NCBI GenBank assembly: GCA_000745135.1
Contig: JQNH01000001.1
Location: forward strand, 2,899,501 to 2,963,500
Source: Rhizobiales bacterium YIM 77505
GTDB taxonomy: Bacteria > Pseudomonadota > Alphaproteobacteria > Rhizobiales > Beijerinckiaceae
Reading direction: 5' to 3'
Length of the DNA: 64,000 nt
Shown here: positions 55,845 to 64,000 of the stretch, piece by piece
Layout: each line of letters begins with the position of its first letter
Position numbering within the stretch: position 1 is the stretch's first letter
Translations under genes and position numbers: made by a program
The notes under the pieces: model-generated
What the model saw: only the letters and a program-made list of their open reading frames with translations
Told to the model about the DNA's origin: nothing
The model's database searches: none

Positions 55845-56717
55845 TCAAGCGGGGGGATGAAGCTCGGGCAGGTCGGCGCGAAGCCAGGCGAGGCGGTTGA
55901 TGGCCCGTCCGGCGAGCGCCTGGGCGCGGCGCACGGCCTGCTCGTCGCCCCGCCCTTCGGCGGCATCAAGATAGCCGTCGACCAGGAGCTCGGAAAGCGC
56001 GACCGCATCCTCGGGGATGCGCTCCCCGGACGCCCGGGACGTGAGGCGAAGCGGGCCGTGCGTCAGGTCCTCGGCCGTGGCCCTCGCTTCGTCCGCGAAC
56101 TGCCGGATGCGGGCGGCATCCGGTGGCGCCGCCCTGGCCGCGAGCGCATCGAGCTGGCCGGCCAGGTGGCGCTCGAGCTCGGCAGCATCGAGGGTGCCGG
56201 GCGAGCCGGTCGCCGCGGAGCGCTCGGCGTGAAAGGCGCGACGACGCTCGCGCCGGAGCGTCGCCACATGGCCGAGCTCTTCGGCGGCCATGGCCTCGGC
56301 GGCGCGGCGAACCTCAGGCTTCTCGGCCTGCGCCGCCACATAGGTCCAGAATGCAAAGGCCCGCTCCTCGTTGCGCACCGCCATCGACAAAGTGCGATAG
56401 GCCGTGAGCAGCCGGGGATCAGCCAGGGCGATCCCCTCGTCGTCGAAGGTCTCGGGGACGGTCCAACGCACGAGGGAAGGATCCGGCTCGCGTCCCTGTT
56501 CCGCCTGCGACCATTGCATGATTCCCTCGATGTGGCCGCGCTCCTCGGACGAGAGACGTTCGAAGACGTCGGCCAGACGGGAATTGCCCTCGGCGCGCAT
56601 GCGCGCACCGATTTGCGCATAGCGGGTCGCCGCCTCGTCCTCCATGGCATGAGCCAGCGCAAAGAGCTCGTCGAGCGACTCGATCGGCCGAGGAGGCTCA
56701 CGGGTGAGAAGCGACAT
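55845..56717 (-). CDS. Ferritin-like/rubrerythrin-type protein
   Basis: A 290-residue four-helix-bundle protein with di-iron style motifs: MEDEAATRYAQ, SSEERGHIEG, NEERAFAFW and AEELGHVATLRRER. No rubredoxin Cys4 domain is present. The ATG at 56717 is chosen; longer frames run into the nosR leader. Divergent from nosR, so it may share anaerobic control. A role in peroxide or iron handling is likely. Confidence 0.85.
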   Translation of the reverse strand: MSLLTREPPRPIESLDELFALAHAMEDEAATRYAQIGARMRAEGNSRLADVFERLSSEERGHIEGIMQWSQAEQGREPDPSLVRWTVPETFDDEGIALADPRLLTAYRTLSMAVRNEERAFAFWTYVAAQAEKPEVRRAAEAMAAEELGHVATLRRERRRAFHAERSAATGSPGTLDAAELERHLAGQLDALAARAAPPDAARIRQFADEARATAEDLTHGPLRLTSRASGERIPEDAVALSELLVDGYLDAAEGRGDEQAVRRAQALAGRAINRLAWLRADLPELHPPA

Positions 56718-57026
56718 CGGCTGGCTCCGGGTGCAAGGGCATGTGCCGTGAGAGGAACGGTGTCGTCGCTCTGGCGAGGTTGACACTGATTTTCTGACGG
56801 TCAATTGTCCCACATCAAGGACCGGGCCTCCGAGCTGCGCCAAGAGGGCAGCGCTCGGACCGGCCCCATCCTCCGGACCCTGCAGGAACGAGCGCGCGGA
56901 ACCTATCCGCCGTGCGCACGTTGGCGTCTTTCTTCCTTGCGTCACCACGGCTCCGGAAGGCCCCTGTTGCTCCAGCGATCTGTGCCGACGAACCGCCCGC
57001 CGCGCCTTGCATCCCGTGCCTCATGG
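56718..57026. other. 309-bp divergent region ahead of nosR
   Basis: Holds the promoters for the ferritin-like gene and the nos operon. TTGAC at 56780-56784 and GTCAA near 56800 are the half-sites of FNR/Dnr-type boxes, but they are 15 bases apart rather than 4. An in-frame extension of nosR reaches into this region without conserved sequence. Confidence 0.5.
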
Positions 57027-59345
57027 ATGACGGCGGCGATCCTCGCGGCTTTGGTGCTTCTGCTGCTCGCGGCAAGCGGAGCGGCGCGGGCCGCAGGCCG
57101 CGTCCAGGAGTTCTTGCAGAAGGTCAGCCCGGCCGAGGTTTTCCCAGGCGCTGACCGCTTCGGGGAGCCCCAAGGGGATCCGCCGCTCGTTCCCGTTTTC
57201 GCCGCCGGTCGGCCGCTCGGCTTCGTCTATCTCAACTCGGACTTCACCAACGCGGTCGGCTATTCCGGCAAGCCGATCCACATGCTTGTCGGCATCGACC
57301 CCCAGGGGGTGATCCGAGGCATCAGGCTCGTCGACCACAAGGAGCCGATCGTCCTCGTCGGTATCCCCGAGCGGCGCGTCGTTGAGGCGATGAACGCTCT
57401 CATCGGCAAAGCCATGGCCCCCGTGGCAAGCGGGGCCGAGCGGCCGCCCCAGGTGGACATCGTGAGCGGCGCCACCGTCACGGTGCTCGTCATGGGCGAC
57501 AGTGTCGTGCGCTCGGCGGTGCGCATCATCCGCAGCGGGCGGCTGGGCACGGCCTCGAATGCCCCGGCAGCGGCCGCGATGGCTCGGAGGGTCGATCGCG
57601 AAACATCCGAGGTCCGGAATTGGGAGGCCCTTGTCGGCGACGGCTCCGTCCGACGCCTTCACCTCACCATCGGGGAGGTCAACGAGGCTTTCGCGAAGGC
57701 GGGCAATCAAGCGGCGGCCGACAACCCGGAGCCGGGCGAGGCGGACGACACCTTCATCGACCTCTATGTGGCGCCGGTCAGCGTGCCCACGATCGGACGC
57801 AGCCTTCTCGGCGCCGAGGTCTATGAGCGCCTGCGAGCCCGGCTGAAGGCGGGGCAGGAGGCGATCCTTGTCGCCGGCGACGGAGTGTATTCCTTCAAGG
57901 GCTCGGGCTATGTGCGTGGCGGCATCTTCGATCGCATCGAGCTGCTGCAAGACGGACAGAGCACGCGCTTCCGCGATCGTCATCACACGAGGCTCGGGGC
58001 GATTGCGGCGCAAGGCGCCCCCGATCTGCGCGAGATCGCTCTGTTCGTGGTGCCCGAGGAATTCAAGCTGGATTTGGCTGAACCTTGGCAGCTGCAACTG
58101 CTGGTGCAGCGCAATGTCGGCGCCCGCGACAAGGCCTTTCTCACCTTCGACATCGGCTACACGCTGCCGGAGAAATATCTCGCGCCGCAGCCCTCGACGT
58201 CTGCGCCCCCATCCTCTGCAACGGCCCCGGCCCCCGCGCCTGCTTCTTCGCCGCCGACCGCTGCCCCGAGGGCGCCCCTCGACGATGCCGAGGCCCTCCG
58301 CGCCGGGCCGTTGGAAGAACCGTTGTGGGTGAAGCTCTGGAAGACGAACGCGGTCTCGATCGGGATCACCGCCGCCGCCCTGTCGGTCCTCACCGGGATC
58401 TTCTTCTTCCAGGATGCGCTCGTGCGGCGGCCGCAGACCTATGTCTGGGTGCGCCGGGCCTATCTCGCCTTCACGCTGGTCTGGCTCGGCTGGTACGCCA
58501 ACGCCCAGCTCTCGGTGGTGAACGTCATCACCTTCACCAACGCGCTCATCACCGGCTTCAACTGGGAGTTCTTCCTCTCCGCGCCGTTGATCTTCATCCT
58601 CTGGGCCGCGATCGCTGCCGGGCTCCTCTTCTGGGGGCGCGGGCCGTTCTGCGGATGGCTCTGCCCCTTCGGGGCGCTGCAGGAGCTCCTCAACACCATC
58701 GCCCAATGGCTGAAGGTGCCTCAGATCGCCGTGCCGTGGGGCCTGCATGAGCGCCTGTGGCCCATCAAGTACATCATCTTCCTTGGGCTGTTCGGGCTGT
58801 CCCTCTACTCGGTGGCCCTGGCGGAGGTCTTCGCCGAGGTCGAGCCGTTCAAGACGGCGATCATCCTCAAATTCGCGCGCGACTGGCCTTTCGTGGTCTA
58901 TGCGCTGACGCTGCTCGCCGCCGGCCTTGTCATCGAGCGCTTCTTCTGCCGCTATCTATGCCCGCTCGGCGCGGCCCTGGCCATTCCCGGCAAGATCCGG
59001 ATGTTCGAGTGGTTGAAGCGCTGGCCCGAATGCGGCTCGCCCTGTCAGCGCTGCGCCAAGGAATGTCCGGTCCAGTCAATTCATCCTGAGGGCTTCATCA
59101 ACGTCAACGAGTGCATCTACTGCATGCACTGCCAGGAGCTCTACCACGACGACCAGCGCTGCCCGCATATGATCCAGGTGCGGCTGAAGCGGGAACGGCG
59201 CGAGGCGCTTTCGTCGCCCTCCATGCGCCAGATCAAGGACGGTCCCAGCGGACCGGCTAAACCGGTCATCACCCACAAGGGCAAGCTCGTCGGCGCGCCC
59301 ACCGACCAGTCGAGCGCGGCTGACGTTCCCACCAGCGCTTCATAA
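57027..59345 (+). CDS. nosR: Nitrous oxide reductase regulator/electron donor NosR
   Basis: A 772-residue polytopic protein. Signal-like helix, periplasmic FMN-binding domain ([19 protein letters not shown]; the Thr carries FMN), membrane helices from about 445 on with [12 protein letters not shown] and [11 protein letters not shown], and a ferredoxin end ([28 protein letters not shown]). NosR passes electrons to NosZ and is needed for nosZ expression. GTG at 56982 is an alternative start; neither has a clear ribosome site. Confidence 0.95.
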   Translation: MTAAILAALVLLLLAASGAARAAGRVQEFLQKVSPAEVFPGADRFGEPQGDPPLVPVFAAGRPLGFVYLNSDFTNAVGYSGKPIHMLVGIDPQGVIRGIRLVDHKEPIVLVGIPERRVVEAMNALIGKAMAPVASGAERPPQVDIVSGATVTVLVMGDSVVRSAVRIIRSGRLGTASNAPAAAAMARRVDRETSEVRNWEALVGDGSVRRLHLTIGEVNEAFAKAGNQAAADNPEPGEADDTFIDLYVAPVSVPTIGRSLLGAEVYERLRARLKAGQEAILVAGDGVYSFKGSGYVRGGIFDRIELLQDGQSTRFRDRHHTRLGAIAAQGAPDLREIALFVVPEEFKLDLAEPWQLQLLVQRNVGARDKAFLTFDIGYTLPEKYLAPQPSTSAPPSSATAPAPAPASSPPTAAPRAPLDDAEALRAGPLEEPLWVKLWKTNAVSIGITAAALSVLTGIFFFQDALVRRPQTYVWVRRAYLAFTLVWLGWYANAQLSVVNVITFTNALITGFNWEFFLSAPLIFILWAAIAAGLLFWGRGPFCGWLCPFGALQELLNTIAQWLKVPQIAVPWGLHERLWPIKYIIFLGLFGLSLYSVALAEVFAEVEPFKTAIILKFARDWPFVVYALTLLAAGLVIERFFCRYLCPLGAALAIPGKIRMFEWLKRWPECGSPCQRCAKECPVQSIHPEGFINVNECIYCMHCQELYHDDQRCPHMIQVRLKRERREALSSPSMRQIKDGPSGPAKPVITHKGKLVGAPTDQSSAADVPTSAS

Positions 59346-59359
59346 CCAAGGAGGCTTCG

Positions 59360-61303
59360 ATGGCCACAAAGGACGACAAGAGATTGAGCCGCCGCGCGCT
59401 GCTCGGCACAGCGACGGCCGCCGGGGCCATCGGAGCCGCGGGCGGCGCTGGGATCAGCGAGCTTGCATCCACCTCGGCCGAGGCCCAGACCCGACCTGCC
59501 CAGCCGGCTGCGCCCCGCCCCGCGCCCTCGACGGCCAACAAATACGAGGTGAAGCCGGGCGAACTCGACGAGTATTACGTCTTCTTCTCCAGCGGCCAGA
59601 CCGGGGAGGTCCGCATCGTCGGCCTGCCCTCCATGCGCGAGCTGATGCGCATCCCCGTCTTCAACCGGGACAGCGCGACGGGCTGGGGGCAGACGAATGA
59701 GAGCCTCAAGGTGCTGACCGAGGGAATGACGCCCGAGTACCGCGAGCTTCTGAAGGGGCGCGAAGGGATCTACATGAACGGGGATCTCCATCACCCGCAT
59801 CCCTCGTTCACCGACGGCACTTACGACGGGCGCTATCTCTTCGCCAACGACAAGTCGAACACCCGGGTCTGCCGCATCCGGCTCGACGTCATGAAGTGCG
59901 ACAAGATCATCCAGCTTCCCAACCAGTCCACGGTGCATGGCCTGCGCGTGCAGAAATATCCGCGGACCGGCTACGTCTTCTGCAACGGCGAGGACCGCGT
60001 GCCGATCCCGAACGACGGCAAGGTCCTGGATGATCCAAAGCAGTACCGCTCCATGTTCACCGCCGTGGACGGCGACACCATGAAGGTGGCCTGGCAGATC
60101 ATCGTCGACGGCAATCTCGACAATGTCGACGCCGACTATCAAGGTAAGTACGCCTTTTCCACCTGCTACAACTCGGAGGAGGGCGTCACGCTCGCCGAGA
60201 TGATGTCCAAGGAGCAGGACTGGGTCGTCGTGTTCAACCTCAAGCGCATCGAAGATGCGGTGCGCGAGGGCAAGGCCCAGATGATGAACGGTGTGCCGGT
60301 GCTCGACGGCCGCAAGGGCTCTCCCTACACGCGCTATATCCCCGTGGCGAACAGCCCGCACGGCATCAACACCGCCCCGGACGGGATCCACGTCGTCGCC
60401 AACGGCAAGCTGTCGCCGACCGTCACCGTCTTCGATGTGCGCAAGTTCGATGACCTGTTCGACGACAAGATCCAGCCGCGCGATACAGTGGTCGCAGAGC
60501 CGGAGCTTGGCCTCGGCCCCCTGCACACCGCCTATGACGGCAAGGGCAACGCCTATACGACGCTGTTCCTCGACAGCCAGGTCTGCAAGTGGAACATCGA
60601 TCTCGCCAAGCGCGCCTACCGGGGCGAGAAGGTCAACCCGGTGATCCAGAAGCTCGACGTTCACTATCAGCCCGGCCACAACCACACCTCCATGGGCCAG
60701 ACCAAGGACGCCGACGGCAAGTGGCTCCTGTCGCTGAACAAGTTCTCGAAGGACCGCTACCTCAACGTCGGCCCGCTCAAGCCTGAGAACGACCAGCTCA
60801 TCGACATCTCCGGCGACCGCATGGTGCTCGTCCACGACAGCCCGAGCTTCGCCGAGCCGCACGACGCCACCATCGTGCATCGCTCCAAGATCAACCCGGT
60901 CCATGTGTGGAAGCGCGATGACCCGTTCTTCGCCGACGCGGTGAAGCAGGCGGCGGCGGACGGCGTGACCCTGGAATCGGATTCAAAGGTCATCCGGGAC
61001 GGCGACAAGGTCAGGGTCTACATGACCTCGACGGCGCCGGCCTTCGGGCTCGAGAGCTTCACGGTGAAGCAGGGGGACGAGGTCACCGTCTATGTGACCA
61101 ACATCGACGAGGTCGAGGATCTGACCCACGGCTTCTGCATCGTGAACTACGGCATCAACATGGAGGTTGCGCCGATGGCCACCGCGTCGGTCACCTTCAA
61201 GGCCGACAAGCCGGGCGTGTACTGGTACTACTGCACCTGGTTCTGCCACGCCATGCACATGGAGATGCAGGGCCGGATGCTGGTCGAGCCGAAGAACGTC
61301 TAG
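59360..61303 (+). CDS. nosZ: Nitrous-oxide reductase NosZ (Tat-exported)
   Basis: A 647-residue enzyme that reduces N2O to N2 in the periplasm. Tat signal [15 protein letters not shown]. Seven-blade propeller with the CuZ His ligands ([23 protein letters not shown]). C-terminal CuA domain [12 protein letters not shown]. Tat signal and nosR in front place it in the Tat-dependent clade I. 14 bp after nosR. Confidence 0.98.
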   Translation: MATKDDKRLSRRALLGTATAAGAIGAAGGAGISELASTSAEAQTRPAQPAAPRPAPSTANKYEVKPGELDEYYVFFSSGQTGEVRIVGLPSMRELMRIPVFNRDSATGWGQTNESLKVLTEGMTPEYRELLKGREGIYMNGDLHHPHPSFTDGTYDGRYLFANDKSNTRVCRIRLDVMKCDKIIQLPNQSTVHGLRVQKYPRTGYVFCNGEDRVPIPNDGKVLDDPKQYRSMFTAVDGDTMKVAWQIIVDGNLDNVDADYQGKYAFSTCYNSEEGVTLAEMMSKEQDWVVVFNLKRIEDAVREGKAQMMNGVPVLDGRKGSPYTRYIPVANSPHGINTAPDGIHVVANGKLSPTVTVFDVRKFDDLFDDKIQPRDTVVAEPELGLGPLHTAYDGKGNAYTTLFLDSQVCKWNIDLAKRAYRGEKVNPVIQKLDVHYQPGHNHTSMGQTKDADGKWLLSLNKFSKDRYLNVGPLKPENDQLIDISGDRMVLVHDSPSFAEPHDATIVHRSKINPVHVWKRDDPFFADAVKQAAADGVTLESDSKVIRDGDKVRVYMTSTAPAFGLESFTVKQGDEVTVYVTNIDEVEDLTHGFCIVNYGINMEVAPMATASVTFKADKPGVYWYYCTWFCHAMHMEMQGRMLVEPKNV

Positions 61304-61308
61304 GCCCG

Positions 61309-62691
61309 ATGAGCCGCCGTGTGCTCCTGCGCCTCGGGGTAGCCCTCCTCGCCGCCGGCTTTGCCTGGCCGGCGGCGGCGGAGCGCATCCTGGTGGCTCC
61401 GGGCGAGGATGCGCAGGCGGCACTCGATGCGACGACGGAGGGCGATGTCGTCGTGCTTCGTGCAGGCGAGCATCGCGGGCCCCTCAAGGTGACGCGAACC
61501 ATCGCCCTGGAAGGCGAGCCGGGAGCGATGGTGCTGGGGCTTGGCCGCGGCAGCGTCGTCACGGTTTCCGCGCCGCGCGCGGCGGTGCGCGGGCTGATCG
61601 TGAGGGGCTCGGGCCGCGACCTCGAGAAGATGGATTCCGGCGTCTTCATCGAGAAGGGGGCGGCGGGCGCCCTCGTCGAGGCCAACCGGATCGAAGGCAA
61701 TCTCTACGGCGTCTATATCCACGGCGCTCCGGATGCGGTCGTGCAGCGCAACGTGATCATTGGCCTGAGCGGTGTCCGCATGAACGATGCAGGCAACGGG
61801 GTCTCGGTGTGGGACGCGCCGGGCGCCAAGGTGCTCGACAACGACGTCCGTTTCGGCCGCGACGGCATCTTCTCGGTCGCGAGCCGCAAGAACGTGTTCC
61901 GCGGCAACCGCTTCCGCGACCTGCGCTTCGCTGTCCACTACATGTACACCAACGATGGCGAGGTCTCCGACAACGTCTCGGTGGGCAACACCGTAGGCTA
62001 CGCCATCATGTATTCGCACCGCCTCACGGTGCGTGGCAACATCTCCGACGGCGACCGCGACCGGGGCTTCCTGTTCAATTTCGCCAACGGCTCCCAGATC
62101 ACCGACAACACGGTGATCGGTCGGCTCCAGCCCGCGGAGCGCTGGACCGCGCAAGCCCTCTCGGCAGGGGAGGCGCGGGAGCATGGCCTGCCGCTCGCCG
62201 ACCAGGCGGCCGCTCCGATGGGGGCCGCCCGCATCGGCCCAGAGAAGTGCGTGTTCATCTACAACACCAACCAGAACCGCTTCCGGAACAACTGGTTCGA
62301 GAGCTGCGAGATCGGGGTGCATTTCACCGCGGGCTCGGAGGGCAACGAAATCGTCGGCAATGCCTTCGTCCGCAATCGCAACCAGGTGAAATATGTCGGG
62401 ACGCGGCACCTCGACTGGTCCAAGGGCGGCCGCGGCAACTATTGGAGCGACAATCCCGCCTTCGATCTCAACGGGGACGGCGTCGCGGACGCCGCCTACC
62501 GTCCCAACGACCTCGTCGACCGGGTGCTGTGGACGGCGCCTCAGGCGAAGGTCCTCATGAACAGCCCGGCCATCCAGGTCATCCGCTGGGCGCAGGCCCA
62601 ATTCCCCGCCATCCTTCCCGGCGGGGTGGTGGACAGCCATCCGCTGATGGCGCCGCCCACGCGTCCGAGGACGGCGGAGGCGCGGCCGTGA
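61309..62691 (+). CDS. nosD: Nitrous oxide reductase maturation protein NosD
   Basis: A 460-residue periplasmic parallel beta-helix protein with a Sec signal (ending AAAE) and CASH-type repeats (VEANRIEGNLYGVYIHG, DNVSVGNTVGYAIMYSH). It delivers sulfur/copper for CuZ assembly with NosFY. It begins five bases after nosZ and overlaps nosF by four bases. Confidence 0.95.
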   Translation: MSRRVLLRLGVALLAAGFAWPAAAERILVAPGEDAQAALDATTEGDVVVLRAGEHRGPLKVTRTIALEGEPGAMVLGLGRGSVVTVSAPRAAVRGLIVRGSGRDLEKMDSGVFIEKGAAGALVEANRIEGNLYGVYIHGAPDAVVQRNVIIGLSGVRMNDAGNGVSVWDAPGAKVLDNDVRFGRDGIFSVASRKNVFRGNRFRDLRFAVHYMYTNDGEVSDNVSVGNTVGYAIMYSHRLTVRGNISDGDRDRGFLFNFANGSQITDNTVIGRLQPAERWTAQALSAGEAREHGLPLADQAAAPMGAARIGPEKCVFIYNTNQNRFRNNWFESCEIGVHFTAGSEGNEIVGNAFVRNRNQVKYVGTRHLDWSKGGRGNYWSDNPAFDLNGDGVADAAYRPNDLVDRVLWTAPQAKVLMNSPAIQVIRWAQAQFPAILPGGVVDSHPLMAPPTRPRTAEARP

Positions 62692-63608
62692 CCGAGACCA
62701 TCCGTCTTGAGCAGGTGGCGAAGCGCTACGGTCGGGTCGAGGCTGTGCGGGATGCCTCCTTCACGCTTCGCGCAGGCGAGACGATCGCCCTCGTCGGGCA
62801 CAACGGGGCCGGCAAGACGACCCTGATGAAGCTGATGCTGGGCCTGATCCGCCCAACCGCCGGCCGCATCGAGGTGCTGGGGGATGATCCGTCGGCCGGG
62901 GAGTTCGCCGGCCGCCGCGAGCTGGGCTACCTCCCTGAGAATGTCTCCTTCAACACGAGCCTCACCGGGCGCGAGACCCTTGCCTTCTACGCGCGCCTGA
63001 AGCGGCGCCCGGCGCGGGAGATCGGCGTCCTCCTGGAGAGGGTCGGCCTCGCTCACGCGGCCGACCGGCGCGTCTGCACCTATTCCAAGGGTATGCGCCA
63101 GCGTCTCGGGCTCGCCCAGGCGCTGCTTGGCGAGCCGCGCGCGCTCCTTCTCGACGAGCCGACCACCGGGCTCGATCCGGCCCTGCGCGCCGCCTTCTAC
63201 GACATCGTCGAGGAGCTGCGGGGGCGCGGCGCGACCGTGCTCCTGTCCTCGCACGCGCTCACGGAGCTCGAGGAGCGGGCCGGGCGCGTCATCATCATGA
63301 ACCAGGGCATCAAGGTTGCCGACGGCACCATCGACGAGCTGCGCCGGATCGCGCGCCTGCCCACCCGAATCCGCCTCAAGGTGTCGCAGAACGGCGTCGA
63401 CCGCCTGCCCGAATGGCTTCGGCCGGTGGGCTCTTGGCGCCGCACCAATGGGCGCCTGGTCGAGATCGACGCGCCGCCCGAGGGCAAGATCGAGATGCTG
63501 CGCCGCGCAACCGACCCGGCGGCCCCCGTGGAGGATCTCGACGTGGTGCCGCCGACCCTCGACGAGCTCTACGCGCACTTCCTCCGGACGCAGGAGGCGG
63601 CGCGATGA
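62688..63608 (+). CDS. nosF: NosF, ABC transporter ATPase for NosZ maturation
   Basis: A 306-residue ATPase with Walker A GHNGAGKTT, signature YSKGMRQR and Walker B LLLDEPTTGLD. The GTG at 62688 overlaps the nosD stop (GTGA). It powers the NosY channel in assembling CuZ. Confidence 0.95.
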   Translation: MTETIRLEQVAKRYGRVEAVRDASFTLRAGETIALVGHNGAGKTTLMKLMLGLIRPTAGRIEVLGDDPSAGEFAGRRELGYLPENVSFNTSLTGRETLAFYARLKRRPAREIGVLLERVGLAHAADRRVCTYSKGMRQRLGLAQALLGEPRALLLDEPTTGLDPALRAAFYDIVEELRGRGATVLLSSHALTELEERAGRVIIMNQGIKVADGTIDELRRIARLPTRIRLKVSQNGVDRLPEWLRPVGSWRRTNGRLVEIDAPPEGKIEMLRRATDPAAPVEDLDVVPPTLDELYAHFLRTQEAAR

Positions 63609-64000
63609 GGAACGTGCTGATCGTCGCCCGCAAGGAGGTCCAGGAGGGCCTTCGCAACCGCTGGGTGCTCGCGACGACCCTGCTCTTGGCCACGCTGGCG
63701 CTCACCTTGACCTTCCTCGGCAGCGCCCCGACCGGGAGTGTCGGCGTACGCGCCCTTGACGTCGTCATCGTGAGCCTGTCGAGCCTCACCATCTTCCTCC
63801 TGCCGCTGATTGCGCTCCTCATCTCCCACGACGCCATCGTGGGCGAGATGGAGCGCGGCACCATGCTGCTGCTCTTGAGCTATCCCGTGGCCCGCTGGCA
63901 GGTGCTGCTCGGCAAGTTCATCGGCCACTTGGCGATTCTGGCCTTCGCAACGCTCCTCGGCTATGGCGCGGCCGCCGCCGCGCTCGCTGCCACCGGCGCC
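63605..64000 (+). CDS. nosY: NosY, ABC-2 permease (cut by the window end)
   Basis: ATG at 63605 in a four-base overlap with nosF, then an open frame to the edge. Its first 132 residues (start MRNVLIVARKEVQEGLRNRW) show the first helices and SHDAIVGEMERGTMLLLLSYPV, the NosY/ABC-2 family block. It joins NosF and NosD in CuZ maturation. Confidence 0.93.
   Translation, partial: MRNVLIVARKEVQEGLRNRWVLATTLLLATLALTLTFLGSAPTGSVGVRALDVVIVSLSSLTIFLLPLIALLISHDAIVGEMERGTMLLLLSYPVARWQVLLGKFIGHLAILAFATLLGYGAAAAALAATGA

Noticed and set aside
56780-56804. FNR/Dnr box ahead of nosR
   Set aside because: TTGAC and GTCAA half-sites are present, but 15 bases apart; neither forms a proper 14-bp box with a nearby partner.
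59141-60904. 587-residue minus-strand frame opposite nosZ
   Set aside because: Opposite a certain nosZ; hydrophobicity and motifs are mirror artefacts.

Overview
This is a GC-rich chromosomal segment from an alphaproteobacterium, most likely of the order Hyphomicrobiales (Rhizobiales). I base this on the HisZ-dependent histidine entry enzymes, a SAM-II-type riboswitch ahead of metNIQ, a TPP riboswitch ahead of thiC, the many TRAP uptake systems and the protein family mix. The genus is not resolved. There are no phage genes and no CRISPR array; mobile DNA is limited to an IS5-type transposase end at the left edge and a small repeat relic beside a tRNA gene.

Layout. 1-6.9 kb: a sulfolactate island. 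It holds two stereospecific sulfolactate dehydrogenases (comC, slcC), a YeiH-type exporter, the sulfo-lyase suyAB, a divergent GntR/HutC-type regulator with a clear palindromic operator, and an orphan TctC-type binding protein. 7-10 kb: a YadGH-like ABC-2 exporter and an MFS permease. 10.1-20.3 kb: a cluster resembling an expanded B. subtilis ycsFGI-kipIA locus. It has a YcsI/DUF1445 protein, two tandem TRAP binding proteins with a PAS fragment between them, TRAP permeases, a DUF2848 protein, an amidase and the 5-oxoprolinase genes pxpA and pxpBC. 20.9-23.6 kb: an ECF sigma/anti-sigma pair, a Bax-inhibitor-1 protein and a DUF2076 protein. 23.8-25.8 kb: TPP-riboswitch-controlled thiC. 25.8-32.4 kb: a DUF4160/DUF2442 pair, a glycosyltransferase-like protein, hisS-hisZ-hisG and a META protein. 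32.4-34.5 kb: an SbmA/YddA-type ABC protein.

34.8-41.9 kb: a TRAP dctP-dctQ-dctM operon, a 2OG-Fe(II) oxygenase and a TAXI-type TRAP pair whose fused permease carries an apparent one-base frameshift in a G run. 41.9-44.3 kb: an orphan secreted protein, then a cold-shock cluster (csp, a second-type infA, a 72-residue protein). 44.4-47.3 kb: metNIQ behind a SAM-II riboswitch and a short Cys/Arg leader ORF. 48.2 kb: tRNA-Arg(CCG). 48.4-55.7 kb: a MarR regulator divergent, across a perfect palindrome, from a TRAP operon that runs straight into iorA and an extended iorB. This looks like a regulated uptake-and-oxidation unit for an aryl-pyruvate-like acid. 55.8-64 kb: a ferritin-like protein divergent from nosRZDFY, the nitrous oxide reductase operon, with nosY cut by the window end.

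Overall this is a nutrient-scavenging chromosome: three DctP-type TRAP loci, one TAXI system, an orphan TTT binding protein and a methionine ABC importer, several next to the catabolic enzymes they probably feed. The candidates for something not well described are the DUF1445-TRAP-DUF2848-amidase-PxpABC locus, the MarR-TRAP-IorAB operon and the riboswitch-plus-leader-peptide arrangement ahead of metN.
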